DNA from: Afipia sp. 1NLS2
GTDB lineage: Bacteria; Pseudomonadota; Alphaproteobacteria; Rhizobiales; Xanthobacteraceae
Assembly (NCBI RefSeq): GCF_000178995.1
Contig: NZ_ADVZ01000001.1
Coordinates: forward strand, 716,001 to 780,000
Direction: 5' to 3'
DNA length: 64,000 nt
Shown: positions 26,909 through 35,903 of the stretch, one piece after another
Numbering within the stretch: the stretch's first letter is position 1
Layout of the letters: the number at the start of each line of letters is the position of its first letter
Notes under the pieces: model-generated
Told to the model about the DNA's origin: nothing
What the model saw: the letters and a program-made list of their open reading frames with translations, nothing else
Database searches by the model: none
Program-made: the position numbers and the translations under genes

Positions 26909-28066
26909 TCAGGTCCCCATCAGCCCCGGATTCAAGATACCTGCCGGATCGAAGGTTCGACGCAAGGCGGCCGATAGGGACGCAATGGGAGCAGATGCTG
27001 GCTGAAACATATCTGACGCAACAAGGCCGCCGCGACGTACGAGAGTCGCGTGCCCGGCCGGGAGTGCGGCACGGACACGGTCGCCCTCCGCATGGCCCGT
27101 ATACCAAATCAAGCCACCGCCCCAATCGATGGAGGCGCTCCCTCCCAGGCTCTCCAGCGCTGCGACAGTCATCGGGGCATCAGACGGCTTGACGAGTATC
27201 CGCCAGAGCGGTGAATCGAGGCCGGAAAAATGTTCAGCGTCGCGCAGTCTGCGCCAAAGCGAACGGCTTTTGTCCTCGAGAAGGATCTCGGTCTTGCGCC
27301 CGCCAAACAAGGCCTGGACCCGATCACGTCGATAGCTGACTTGCCTCTCCAGACCCTCGAGTCTCAACCAGGCAGTATTTGCATGGAAAGCCGCACCGGA
27401 AACCTCGAACGGTGTCGCGAGAGCCTTGGCAAACAGCTCAACAGCCACTGTGGCGTTAACTTCGTGAAAAGCTATAGTCTCCTGACAAGGAGCAACCGGA
27501 AGCGTTTTGAGTGCAACTTCCGTTAAAATGCCGAGCGTTCCGTACGAGCCGCAAAGCAACTTGCCAAGATCGAGACCGGTGACATTCTTCATCACGCGAC
27601 CACCGCTCTTTAAAATGCGGCCGGCGCCATCAACGAATCGTACGCCAAGGAGGTGATCACGGCAGGCGCCTGCAATAACACGGCGAGGGCCAGACGCGTT
27701 CGTAGCGACCACGCCGCCGATCGTTGAGGAACCGCTCGAGCCTAACAGGCTCCGGCTATCCATCGGCTCGAAGGTCAATTGCTGACCTTGGGTGGATAGC
27801 AGCGCTTCGATCTCCGTCATCGGCGTTCCAGCACGTGCGATGATCGTAAGTTCACCAGGTTCGTACTCGATGACACCGGTCAGAGCTGCGGTGCTCAACT
27901 GATGATGCGCACGAATGGTATTGGCCTCCAGGCGCGTGCGACCGCCCGCAATACAGAGACTTTCTGACTTTGAACGGCAATCGGCAACAAGGGCCGCGAG
28001 TTCGTTTTCCGTCGCTGGCGGAATACCACTCGCTCGCTGCGCCACTGTCTCGCGATCCCAACTCAT
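26909..28066 (-). CDS. glcE: Glycolate oxidase FAD-binding subunit GlcE
   Basis: A 385-residue PCMH-type FAD protein resembling GlcE. It has the FAD-domain stretch GSSGSSTIGGVVATNASGPR, then VRFVDGAGRILKSGGRVMKN and LLCGSYGTLGILTEVALKTL. The C-terminal end FDPAGILNPGLMG is the family tail. Its start overlaps the glcD stop by 4 bp (ATGA). It partners with GlcD in oxidising glycolate to glyoxylate (D-lactate is an alternative substrate of the complex). Confidence 0.94.
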   Translation of the reverse strand: MSWDRETVAQRASGIPPATENELAALVADCRSKSESLCIAGGRTRLEANTIRAHHQLSTAALTGVIEYEPGELTIIARAGTPMTEIEALLSTQGQQLTFEPMDSRSLLGSSGSSTIGGVVATNASGPRRVIAGACRDHLLGVRFVDGAGRILKSGGRVMKNVTGLDLGKLLCGSYGTLGILTEVALKTLPVAPCQETIAFHEVNATVAVELFAKALATPFEVSGAAFHANTAWLRLEGLERQVSYRRDRVQALFGGRKTEILLEDKSRSLWRRLRDAEHFSGLDSPLWRILVKPSDAPMTVAALESLGGSASIDWGGGLIWYTGHAEGDRVRAALPAGHATLVRRGGLVASDMFQPASAPIASLSAALRRTFDPAGILNPGLMGT

Positions 28067-29520
28067 CGAGATGCCGCCCTTCGATCGCAGTGACGACGGC
28101 TCATTTCAAGTGGGAATACTTTGGCGGGGTTGAGCAGCCACGTCGGGTCGAATGCGTCCTTGATTTCCATCTGAATGGCAAGGTCGTCTTCCGCGAACTG
28201 CTTCGTCATCAGATCACGTTTCTCGATGCCGATGCCGTGCTCCCCGGAAAGACATCCCCCGACATCGACACAGAGCCGCAGAATATCATTACCGAACGCC
28301 TCGGCGCGTTCGAGCTCGCCCGGCGCGTTGGCGTTGAAAAGGATGAGCGGGTGCATGTTGCCGTCGCCGGCATGAAAGACATTAGCGACTTCCAGACCAC
28401 ATTGCTGCGACAACTCACCAATGCGCTTCAGCGTGTATGGGAGTTTTGACACAGGCACGGTGCCATCGAGGCAAAGATAGTCACCAAGCCGCCCCATAGC
28501 GCCGAAGGCGGCCTTGCGTCCTTTCCAGATCGCCAAAGCCTCGCCGGCGTTGCGGCTGCTACGGAACTCGACCGGCTTGAGTTCAGCCGCAATCGAACGG
28601 ATGCGTTCGATCTGATCCGTAATTTCCGCCTCGGCCCCCTCGACTTCCACGATCAGCACCGCGGCGCAATCGGGATACCCAGCCTTGGCGAAGGACTCCA
28701 CGGCGCGCAGACAGACGTCGTCCATATATTCGATCGCCACCGGCAACAGACCGGAACGGATAATCCGCGCAACGCATTCGCCTGCAACTTCTGCACTGTC
28801 GAAGCCAATCAGCATCGGCCGTGCTCCTTCGGGCTTCGGCACGATACGAAGAGTGGCTTCAGTCACGATCGCAAGCTGTCCTTCCGAGCCGCAGATGAGG
28901 CCGAGAAGATCAAGGCCCGCCATACCAAACTCAGGCCCACCGACATCGACGATGTCACCAGTGACCAGGACCATCCGCACGCCCATCAGATTGTTGGTCG
29001 TCACACCATATTTGAGGCAATGCGCACCACCGGAGTTCATCGCGATATTGCCGGCGATGGTACAGGCGAGTTGCGACGAAGGATCGGGCGCATAGAAGAA
29101 GCCGTGCGGCTCGAGTTCGGCGCTGACAGAGAGGTTTGTCACGCCCGTTTGGACACGAATGAAACGATTGGCCGTATCGATCTCAAGGAAGTCGCGCAGC
29201 CGCATGGTGCCGATAACAATACTATCCGCCGTTGGTAGCGCACCGCCGGCAAGCGAAGTCCCTGCCCCTCTTGGAATGACAGGCACGCCATGCTGATGAC
29301 AAATCCGCAAAGCGATGGCGACCTCGGCCGTTGTACGCGGCAACACCACCGCAAGCGGCGGGCAACGGTACGCGGTCAAAGCATCACATTCGTAGGCACA
29401 GGTTTCCGCCGGATCGGCAAGCACGGCATCGGCAGGCAACGCTGCGCGCAGTGCTGCAACGATGTCAGGTGCCCGAGCCAAAATGGCTTTATCGGGATCT
29501 GGCATCGATATTGTGGACAT
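28063..29520 (-). CDS. glcD: Glycolate oxidase FAD-linked subunit GlcD
   Basis: A 485-residue FAD-linked oxidase. FAD-binding motifs: PVIPRGAGTSLAGGALP and GNIAMNSGGAHCLKYGVTTN, with GLICGSEGQLAIVTEATLR. C-terminal cap motifs: NVFHAGDGNMHPLI and SGEHGIGIEKRDLM, metal-binding residues of the DLD/GlcD group. ATG 29520 has AGGAG about 9 nt upstream. It is the first gene of glcDEF and is divergent from a FadR-type regulator. Known role: oxidation of glycolate to glyoxylate at the inner face of the cytoplasmic membrane. Confidence 0.95.
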   Translation of the reverse strand: MSTISMPDPDKAILARAPDIVAALRAALPADAVLADPAETCAYECDALTAYRCPPLAVVLPRTTAEVAIALRICHQHGVPVIPRGAGTSLAGGALPTADSIVIGTMRLRDFLEIDTANRFIRVQTGVTNLSVSAELEPHGFFYAPDPSSQLACTIAGNIAMNSGGAHCLKYGVTTNNLMGVRMVLVTGDIVDVGGPEFGMAGLDLLGLICGSEGQLAIVTEATLRIVPKPEGARPMLIGFDSAEVAGECVARIIRSGLLPVAIEYMDDVCLRAVESFAKAGYPDCAAVLIVEVEGAEAEITDQIERIRSIAAELKPVEFRSSRNAGEALAIWKGRKAAFGAMGRLGDYLCLDGTVPVSKLPYTLKRIGELSQQCGLEVANVFHAGDGNMHPLILFNANAPGELERAEAFGNDILRLCVDVGGCLSGEHGIGIEKRDLMTKQFAEDDLAIQMEIKDAFDPTWLLNPAKVFPLEMSRRHCDRRAASR

Positions 29521-29585
29521 CCCGATTGCTCCTGGATGCAAAATTAAGAGAGCGACGATGAGCGGCAAGCAACAGTGGCCTGACT

Positions 29586-29609
29586 ATTTGGTAATATTTT
29601 TTACCAAAT
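29586..29609. promoter_or_regulatory. Palindromic operator candidate for the FadR-type regulator
   Basis: Perfect inverted repeat ATTTGGTAA-TATTTT-TTACCAAAT between glcD and the divergent regulator gene. The GGT...ACC core is typical of FadR/GntR-type operators though the spacing is wider than the usual three-base centre. A second, imperfect repeat ACCGGTCCATAATGGCCGGT lies at about 29663-29682, next to the regulator start. Confidence 0.55.
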
Positions 29610-29702
29610 TTGTCAATTGGAAATTATAATGACCGTCTTTCTGTTATGGTTGCAAAGAGATAACCGGTCCATAATGGCCGGTAAGCACCCACGAAAGAGA
29701 TC

Positions 29703-30482
29703 ATGAAGACAATCAAGGCCGAACGCGCGGCTGACCTCGTCGCCAAGCACATTGAAGGTCTTATCCTGGAAGGCTCGCTTCGACCGGGGGACGCGTTGTT
29801 GCCTGAGCGGGAACTGGCCGAAAGGTTGGATCTGTCCCGCCCCACACTTCGCGACGGGCTAAAGATTCTGGAAGACCGAGGTCTTCTGGCGGGAAAGGAA
29901 GGAAGAGGACTTAGGGTCGCACAGCTCGGTGCGACGGCGATTTCAGATCCGTTAATCGAGATGCTCTTAAAAAAAGTCGAAGTGGCCGATGACTATCTTG
30001 AGTTTCGCGACGTGGTGGAAAGTTCTGCAGCCGCAATGGCGGCGGAACGCGCCAACGAGATCGATCTAAATAATGTGCGGGAATGCCTTGACCGGATCAA
30101 TCATTCCTATGAGAAAGGTAATCCAGCGGAAGAAGCCACTGCAGATGCCGAACTCCACATGGCCATCTATGAAGCCAGTCACAACGTGGTCATCTTGCAG
30201 ATCATGCGGGCGCTGTCGGGCAAGTTAAGAGACGATGTCCTGCTCAATCGCCAGCGTCTATTTACGCTTCCGTATACACGCGACCTGCTCCGCGACCAAC
30301 ATCGTGCCATTGGAACTGCCATTCTCGAGCGAAACGCGGATGCAGCTCGCATCGCTGCCCATACACATCTCGCTTACCTTCGCAGCGCGACGCGAGAGAT
30401 CCGCGAAGCAGAGGCCAAGCTCGGCATTTCCTTGCGCAGGCTCGAGGGCGGCGGACTAAGCAATCGAAAGACCGGCCATTAA
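29703..30482 (+). CDS. FadR/GntR-family transcriptional regulator (GlcC-like)
   Basis: A 259-residue regulator with an N-terminal winged HTH (LRPGDALLPERELAERLDLS, then RPTLRDGLKILEDRGLL) and a C-terminal FCD effector domain with the helical run FRDVVESSAAAMAAERANEI and histidines typical of the metal site (ELHMAIYEASHN, RDQHRAIGTAI). It is divergent from glcDEF with a large palindrome between, so it probably controls glycolate use, as GlcC/LldR/PdhR-type proteins do. Start ATG 29703; no strong Shine-Dalgarno is visible beyond GAAAGAG. Confidence 0.92.
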   Translation: MKTIKAERAADLVAKHIEGLILEGSLRPGDALLPERELAERLDLSRPTLRDGLKILEDRGLLAGKEGRGLRVAQLGATAISDPLIEMLLKKVEVADDYLEFRDVVESSAAAMAAERANEIDLNNVRECLDRINHSYEKGNPAEEATADAELHMAIYEASHNVVILQIMRALSGKLRDDVLLNRQRLFTLPYTRDLLRDQHRAIGTAILERNADAARIAAHTHLAYLRSATREIREAEAKLGISLRRLEGGGLSNRKTGH

Positions 30483-30758
30483 CGCAATGCTCGCCTGCAT
30501 ACTAGGGTCCGGATCTGTAATTTGCGGAGCTTGGCGGTGTTTCCCTTGAGGGTTTCAAGGATCTGTCCGCACTGATGGCTGCAAGCAGCGACCGGGCTGT
30601 ATCGGGTTTCACAAAGCCGAACGTTGCATTGACTCGAAGTGGGCTCATTGGCCCATCCGGTAACCTTCGCAGATCGTTCGTCCCTGCGTTCCCTCTCGGG
30701 ACACCGCCCTCGGATCAGCTTTCAGGCTTCACCGTTGGCAAACGGATGCTACCTCACC

Positions 30759-31020
30759 TCAGGCTTCAAACAAAGTGCCGTCACGCAGCATGGCGTGCAT
30801 GATGACAGCGAGGCGGCGGGCAAGCGCCACGCGCGCCTTTCTCAGACCTCGCCGTTTGGCAATCTTCATGGCTCACCCCTTGAGGGCGAAGCTGCCACGA
30901 CTGCGCGTAAGGATCGAGTTGGCGGCTTCGTAGAGCAGCTTGCGCACCATACCATCACCTGTTTGGTGATGCGGCCTGTCCAGTTGACTGGCCCCACGGA
31001 GTGGTCCGGTCAAGTCGCTT
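30759..31020 (-). pseudogene. IS110-family transposase C-terminal remnant
   Basis: The minus strand encodes the tail of an IS110-type transposase: KLLYEAANSILTRSRGSFAL, then AMKIAKRRGLRKARVALARR and LAVIMHAMLRDGTLFEA, stop at 30759. A TGA interrupts it just before AMKIAKRR, and a one-base loss at about 30960 moves the upstream GRITKQ segment out of frame. The DEDD catalytic half is missing. Flanking sequence 30483-30758 and 31021-31421 holds no gene I can support. Confidence 0.7.
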
Positions 31021-31421
31021 GAGGCCTTGCAGCGTTTCGCTTGGTTGATGCCACGCGAAGTGCTGGCGGATCACCAATTCGAGATAAGCCTGTCCCGCCT
31101 CGTTGGCGGGCACATCTCGTGATGCGCGTCACTCGATATGCCGCGTCCCTTCCTTCGCTGCTGTCAAGCTAGAGCAGGCGAATGCGCACGCGCCAGACGT
31201 CGGGAGCGATAAAAACGCCAGCCCCGGTGCTGCAGAATATATTAGCCTTCCGTAGCGCATCTTGGATTTCGCAATTTTGCGGACCAGCACCTCAAGAGCG
31301 GGGGAAGCCTTGCAGATGATAATTCGGATGTCAGGAGATCCTAGTCTTCGATGCGGCGAGCGCCGCCTTGACGGATGACGTTCGTCCGATCAGCGACCCT
31401 CGTTCCGCAGCACGTGCCCGG
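31021..31421. other. Intergenic region without recognisable gene
   Basis: About 400 bp between the IS110 remnant and the SulP gene. It may contain further decayed transposon sequence (31020-31110 still reads weakly in transposase frames), but nothing else could be supported. Confidence 0.3.
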
Positions 31422-32702
31422 CTAGGCGTCTTCCTCCTCCTGGGGACTGCCGAGCCAGGCCAATAATACGGCGAGCACACAGCCTGCAACGATGCCGAAG
31501 GTGAGGTCCTCGAGGAGCGTCAGTGCGAACGTCGGAACGAGCACCAAGGCGCTACGCCAGTCCTTCGCCAACCGCACGAATTCCTCCTTCTCGGCCATGG
31601 ACCAGCAGACGACGACCAGGACTCCGGCAAGCGCAGCCAGCGGGACGTAACGCGCCAACGGGGCAGCGATCACCATGAAGAGCAGCAAATAAGCGGCATG
31701 CATTATGCCGGAAACCGGGCTCCCGGCGCCGGCACGGATATTGGTGGCGGTTCGCGCGATGGTGCCGGTGACGCTGATGCCGCCGAAGGCGGCGGAGGCA
31801 ACGTTCGCGATGCCTTGCGCCACCAGTTCCATGTTGGAGCGGTGCTTGCGGCCGGTCATGCCGTCCGCGACCTTGGCCGACAGCAGGCTTTCTACGCCGC
31901 CGAGCAACGTGAACGAAAGGGCCGCCGGAAGGATCTGGACCAAGAGGTCGAGCGAAACATGCGGCATGCGCGGCGCCGGCAGACCGCCGGGTATCTCGCC
32001 GAAGCGGCTACCGATGGTTTCGACGGGCAGACCGAATACCAGTGCGGCGACGGAAGCCAGCGCGATAGCGATCAGCATCGCGGGCCAGTTCGGCCGCCAG
32101 CGACGCAGCGCGAAGATCATCGCGGACGTACCGATCCCGATGCAGGCGGCTGCCCAGCTTAGGGTCGGCAGCGCGGCACCAAGCGCGACGAGCTTAGGTA
32201 CCACGGGACCTGGCTCCGCGCCCGCCAAGGTGAGGCCGAAGAGGTCTCGGATCTGGCTCGCGAAGATCGTGCCGGCGATGCCGCAGGTGAAGCCGACAGT
32301 CACAGGATGCGGCATGTGGCGGATCAGCGATCCGAGTCCGGACGCGCCGATCAGGATCAGCAGCACGCCGGAGACGAGAACGGTCAAGAGCAGACCATTC
32401 AGGCCAAATTGTGCTGCGGTTGCGGCCACCAGCACGATGAAGGCGCCGGCCGGCCCACCGATTTGATACCGGCTGCCGCCCAAAGCGGAAACGAGGAAGC
32501 CGCCGATGATGGCGGTGAAGAGCCCGCGTTCGGGCGTTACCCCGGAAGCCACGGCAATCGCCATCGAGAGCGGTAGTGCTACGACGGCAACCGTCAGCCC
32601 GGCTATCGCATCTCGCCGAAGGTCGGCGAGCCCGTAGCCTTCGGTGATCATGGTGAAGAGCTTGGGATGAAAAAGATGTGCGGTGGAAGTTCCGTCGGGC
32701 AT
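31422..32702 (-). CDS. SulP-family anion transporter lacking the STAS domain
   Basis: A 426-residue polytopic membrane protein of the SulP (SLC26) family. The signature regions are visible: DLRRDAIAGLTVAVVALPLS, RYQIGGPAGAFIVLVAATAA, HPVTVGFTCGIAGTIFASQI and ISVTGTIARTATNIRAGAGS. Most family members end with a cytoplasmic STAS domain of about 120 residues; this one stops (SPQEEEDA) right after the last membrane helix. It could transport sulfate, bicarbonate or an organic anion. ATG 32702 gives the family-like start; there is no good ribosome-binding site, and an upstream frame to 33032 is not believed. No neighbour suggests a substrate. Confidence 0.88.
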   Translation of the reverse strand: MPDGTSTAHLFHPKLFTMITEGYGLADLRRDAIAGLTVAVVALPLSMAIAVASGVTPERGLFTAIIGGFLVSALGGSRYQIGGPAGAFIVLVAATAAQFGLNGLLLTVLVSGVLLILIGASGLGSLIRHMPHPVTVGFTCGIAGTIFASQIRDLFGLTLAGAEPGPVVPKLVALGAALPTLSWAAACIGIGTSAMIFALRRWRPNWPAMLIAIALASVAALVFGLPVETIGSRFGEIPGGLPAPRMPHVSLDLLVQILPAALSFTLLGGVESLLSAKVADGMTGRKHRSNMELVAQGIANVASAAFGGISVTGTIARTATNIRAGAGSPVSGIMHAAYLLLFMVIAAPLARYVPLAALAGVLVVVCWSMAEKEEFVRLAKDWRSALVLVPTFALTLLEDLTFGIVAGCVLAVLLAWLGSPQEEEDA

Positions 32703-33133
32703 GTGTCTTTGAGTACTAGAGTGAGTGTACGGGCCCCAAACGCCACGTGCGTCCGGGGGTGCTGAATTTTTGCACGGTTGGCCTCGCGAGCTTCGAGTCG
32801 ATAGGATTATGATATCCGATAATGCCGACGCGACCTTGTCATAGCGCAAATTGGCGCCAACTCTCAGTGAGCCGCTGCAAATCCTAGCGATGCGCTCACC
32901 TCTCGCGCGATAATCGAGGGCATCCACAGCAGACCGAATATTATTGTCACGTCGACGGAGCGCGCGCCCGGAACCTGCGAGTTGCCGCCCAAACCTAACC
33001 GTCTGCCACGTCAACTCCGTAGATAACGCCAAGATCGACGATGTTGTGTCCGAGCGCGGATCGATGACGACCCGAAGGGCTTCCTTATCCGAGCGACAAT
33101 ATCATCGGTCATGGCGCCCTCACGGTCACGTGA
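32703..33133. other. Intergenic region without recognisable gene
   Basis: About 430 bp between the SulP start and the end of the queD-like pseudogene. It must hold the sulP promoter. No coding sequence, repeat or RNA gene could be supported. Confidence 0.35.
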
Positions 33134-33495
33134 CTAGGTGACGTCGATTCCGTCGTATTCGGCCCAACAATCGGGAGTTTCGTAAACCTTCACGGTGAAG
33201 AGCTGAGGAAGTTTCGGGCTCGCCCGATCCCAAATCCAAATCGCAATGTTCTCGGTGGTCGGGTTCTTCAAACCGCCTGCGTCGTTCGGTTGATGATGAC
33301 CCAGCGTTTTCAGTAATGGACTAAAAGCCTGCTCGATGTCGAGAAAATCGACTACAAAACCGGTGCGGGTATCAACGCGCCTCTTCAAAGTTAACTCGAT
33401 ACGGTACGAGTGCCCTACCCCTATGGTATGATGCGTGGCCGCACGTTGGGAAGGAAATGGGCAGCTTCAAATCTGAACGTTTGAGAAATTTTCAT
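33134..33495 (-). pseudogene. Frameshifted 6-carboxytetrahydropterin synthase-like gene (queD-like)
   Basis: ATG 33495 starts MKISQTFRFEAAHFLPNV in one frame. The rest continues in another frame from about 33450: THHTIGVGHSYRIELTLKRR, VDTRTGFVVDFLDIEQAF, NPTTENIAIWIWDRASPK and VYETPDCWAEYDG. Joined, they give a near full-length 6-PTP synthase/QueD protein (about 120 residues). The frameshift falls in the segment that normally carries the catalytic Cys before HGHSY; no Cys is left there. Known family role: conversion of 7,8-dihydroneopterin triphosphate in queuosine or pterin synthesis. It is probably inactive here. Confidence 0.75.
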
Positions 33496-33735
33496 CTAAT
33501 ACCGAGATGCTTATGAGGCTGGACGCTTAGGGAGATGAATCATTCTGATCATTGGCTTGAGATCAAAAGCAGTTAGGCTGCATGTCATTTTAAAATAGTA
33601 TTTACATAAGAATTTCTAGATGAAATTATCCTGCCCATCTGTACTGATGAATTCCAAAGCGAATGTTTGCGTTTCTCAGGAATGCGGCTTTATCAACCAT
33701 TGGCTCCTGTGACAGACATTAGCAACGAGGGGCCA

Positions 33736-34236
33736 ATGGAAGAAAATGATCTTCGGATAGGCTCAATCAAATGCCTGGGCGATAGTTTCGTTGCGCAGAT
33801 TAAACGTGTTTTCGACCATGAGCAGAATGTGGTTTGGCATATGCTGACAGAGCCACAGGCGCTCGTGCAGTGGTTGGCGCCGGGCTCTATCGATTTGCGC
33901 TTGGGAGGTGTCGTTCATATCGATTTTGCCGACAGCGGGACGGTGATCGACAGCACCGTTCTTGAGTTTGATCCGCCATCTCTGCTTGCGTATTCATGGA
34001 GCAACGACGATGAACCTGAACGTCGGCTGCGTTGGGAGCTCCGCGCCGTCGAGACGCAAACCCAGTTGCTACTCACCATATCGTTGCCGGTGACAGAGGA
34101 TATTGCCAAAGCATGCGCTGGTTTCGATGCTCATCTCGAGATGCTTGCCGCGGCACTCGAGAACGTTCCGATACGCTTTCCTGTCAATTACTTTTTGGAT
34201 CGTCGGCGCGCTTACGCGGCGTTACAACAAAAATGA
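33736..34236 (+). CDS. SRPBCC/AHSA1-type START-fold protein
   Basis: A 166-residue protein of the SRPBCC superfamily (Activator of Hsp90 ATPase homolog type). Core features: FDHEQNVVWHMLTEPQALVQ, WLAPGSIDLRLGGVVHIDF, PPSLLAYSWSNDDEPERRLR and a final helix GFDAHLEMLAAALEN. ATG 33736 has GAGGGG just upstream; an earlier in-frame start at 33667 lacks one. Such proteins bind small hydrophobic ligands and are often near stress or regulatory genes. Neither ligand nor partner can be named. It lies just upstream of the IS3 element, between two degenerate tracts. Confidence 0.8.
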   Translation: MEENDLRIGSIKCLGDSFVAQIKRVFDHEQNVVWHMLTEPQALVQWLAPGSIDLRLGGVVHIDFADSGTVIDSTVLEFDPPSLLAYSWSNDDEPERRLRWELRAVETQTQLLLTISLPVTEDIAKACAGFDAHLEMLAAALENVPIRFPVNYFLDRRRAYAALQQK

Positions 34237-34421
34237 AGGAAATGCTGGCAGTGACCCGGGGATGCCCAAAAGCAGCATAAAAAAAATTAGCTAGTTTATC
34301 CAAAAGGCGGCTAAAGATTCGATATGAGTCATAAGCCGGGAGCCTGCCCCTGACCCAACAAACTGGTCCATGTAGAGAGCAATTTTTTCGGGCATTGTGA
34401 ACCCTGTGGAGGGTGGATGCC

Positions 34422-34688
34422 ATGAAGCGGAAGCGGTTTTCGGAGGAGCAGATTGCCTTTGCGTTGAGGCAGGCTGAGAGCGGGACGACGATCGAGGAGA
34501 TCTGTCGGAAGATGGGGATTTCGGAGCCGACCTTTTACCGATGGAAAAAGGTCTATGCCGGCATGGGGGTGACCGAGATCCGGCGTCTGAAACAGCTTGA
34601 GGACGAGAACGCAAAACTGAAGCGCGTGGTTGCGGATCTGACGCTGGACAAGGCGATGTTGCAGGATGTCCTGCGAAAAAAATGGTGA
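34422..34688 (+). CDS. IS3-family transposase OrfA
   Basis: An 88-residue protein with an HTH of the IS3 OrfA type: [37 protein letters not shown], and a leucine-zipper-like helix [20 protein letters not shown]. Start ATG 34422 with GGAGGGTGG upstream. It ends RKKW* and contains an A7 slippery run (34676-34682), where a -1 shift would join it to OrfB. Confidence 0.92.
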   Translation: MKRKRFSEEQIAFALRQAESGTTIEEICRKMGISEPTFYRWKKVYAGMGVTEIRRLKQLEDENAKLKRVVADLTLDKAMLQDVLRKKW

Positions 34689-35524
34689 GGCCCGCTGTCC
34701 GACGCGAGATCGTACACCATCTGCAAAAGGTCTACGATATTGGCGAGCGGCGGGCCTGCAAAACGACCGGCTTTCATCGTTCCTCCCAGCGCTACAAGCC
34801 GCGGGGCGATCCGCAAACCGAGCTGCGCATTCGGTTGAGGGACCTGGCAGCCAGCCGGGTGCGCTACGGCTATCGGCGTCTCCACGTTCTGCTGCTGCGT
34901 GAAGGCTATCGCTTGAACCACAAACGTACCTATCGACTGTATCGTGAAGAAGGGCTGTCGATCAGGACTAAAACGCCGAAGCGCAAGCGGGCGTGGCGCT
35001 ATCGTTCTGGCCGGCCGGAAATCGGCGCCGCGAACCATTGCTGGGCGATGGACTTCATGTCGGACGCTTTGTTCGATGGCCGACCGTTCCGGCTTTTGAC
35101 TGTTGTCGACTGCCACACACGAGAATCGCTTGCGATCGTTCCGAGAGCAAACTTCAGGGCCTTCCAGGTCGTCGAGGTTCTTGAGCGGCTGACCAGGGAG
35201 CGTGGTAAGCCAAAAACCATTCGCTGTGACAACGGTCCGGAGTTCGCTGGCAAGATGCTCGACCAGTGGGCGTACCACAATGGCGTCGAGATCGACTTCT
35301 CGAGACCCGGAAAGCCCACGGACAATGCGTTTTGCGAGGCCTTCAACGGTCGCGTCCGGGCCGAGTGCCTGAATGCCTCATGGTTCCTGTCGATGGCCGA
35401 CGCCATCGAGCGGATCGAGGAATGGAGGTGCCACTATAACAACGACAGACCCCATACCTCGCTCGGTAACTTGACCCCGAACGAGTTCGCACGACAAACT
35501 CCAACAGTCCGAGAAATTGCCTAG
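34682..35524 (+). CDS. IS3-family transposase OrfB (DDE integrase)
   Basis: A 280-residue DDE recombinase in the -1 frame relative to OrfA. Catalytic residues are in [10 protein letters not shown] (D), [10 protein letters not shown] (D) and [11 protein letters not shown] (E, 35 residues later). The HTH_21-type lead includes [15 protein letters not shown]. All three acidic residues and the frame are intact, so the element may be active. Translation starts from the ATG in the A7 run or by frameshift from OrfA. Confidence 0.93.
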   Translation: MVRPAVRREIVHHLQKVYDIGERRACKTTGFHRSSQRYKPRGDPQTELRIRLRDLAASRVRYGYRRLHVLLLREGYRLNHKRTYRLYREEGLSIRTKTPKRKRAWRYRSGRPEIGAANHCWAMDFMSDALFDGRPFRLLTVVDCHTRESLAIVPRANFRAFQVVEVLERLTRERGKPKTIRCDNGPEFAGKMLDQWAYHNGVEIDFSRPGKPTDNAFCEAFNGRVRAECLNASWFLSMADAIERIEEWRCHYNNDRPHTSLGNLTPNEFARQTPTVREIA

Positions 35525-35603
35525 CGCCTGGACCACAAAACGGGGCAGCTCCAAGTAGATCAAAACCATACTTCAGGGAGGACCACTTCAAAGGGGGCAG
35601 ATC

Positions 35604-35903
35604 ACTGGCGCATGCCAGTAATGGCCAAGATTCGGCTGACGGCAGACTGGCAGTCTCCGTGGCTTACATTAGTTAGGAAGTGAAAACTTATGATGAGGGT
35701 GCTGTGCACAGCTCACGCGCACCGCCCTCCCGACGGTTTTAAAAACGCTGGAAATTCGGAGGATCAGCGAAGCGGGAAGCGCCAATAATCTCAAAAGAGT
35801 GCGCTTATTCGTGTGTCGCACCATCAATCTGTGTTGCGAGAACATCATCCGCATGTCGGCACTGAATCATCGAACGCCAAAAACGTCCACGGAACTTCTG
35901 GAA
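35604..35903. other. Intergenic region after the IS element
   Basis: About 300 bp between the IS3 right end and the next gene. No gene, RNA or clear hairpin could be supported. Confidence 0.35.

Larger units (their letters stand above)
34340..35603 (+). mobile_element. IS3-family insertion sequence, apparently complete
   Basis: The two transposase frames (orfA 34422-34688, orfB 34682-35524) are bounded by imperfect inverted ends. The left end is near 34343 (CTGCCCCTGACCCAACAAAC then TGGTCC) and the right end near 35603 (inverse strand CTGCCCCCTTTGAAGTGGTCC). A similar internal GGACCA..GGGGCA copy at about 35540-35556 is an alternative right end. The exact outer bases and target duplication could not be fixed. 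The protein sequence suggests the IS407-like group. Confidence 0.75.

Noticed and set aside
30600-30700. GTAACC-containing sequence at about 30660 as another SigF site
   Set aside because: No CGAA at 15-16 nt; it lies in non-coding sequence without a gene downstream on that strand.
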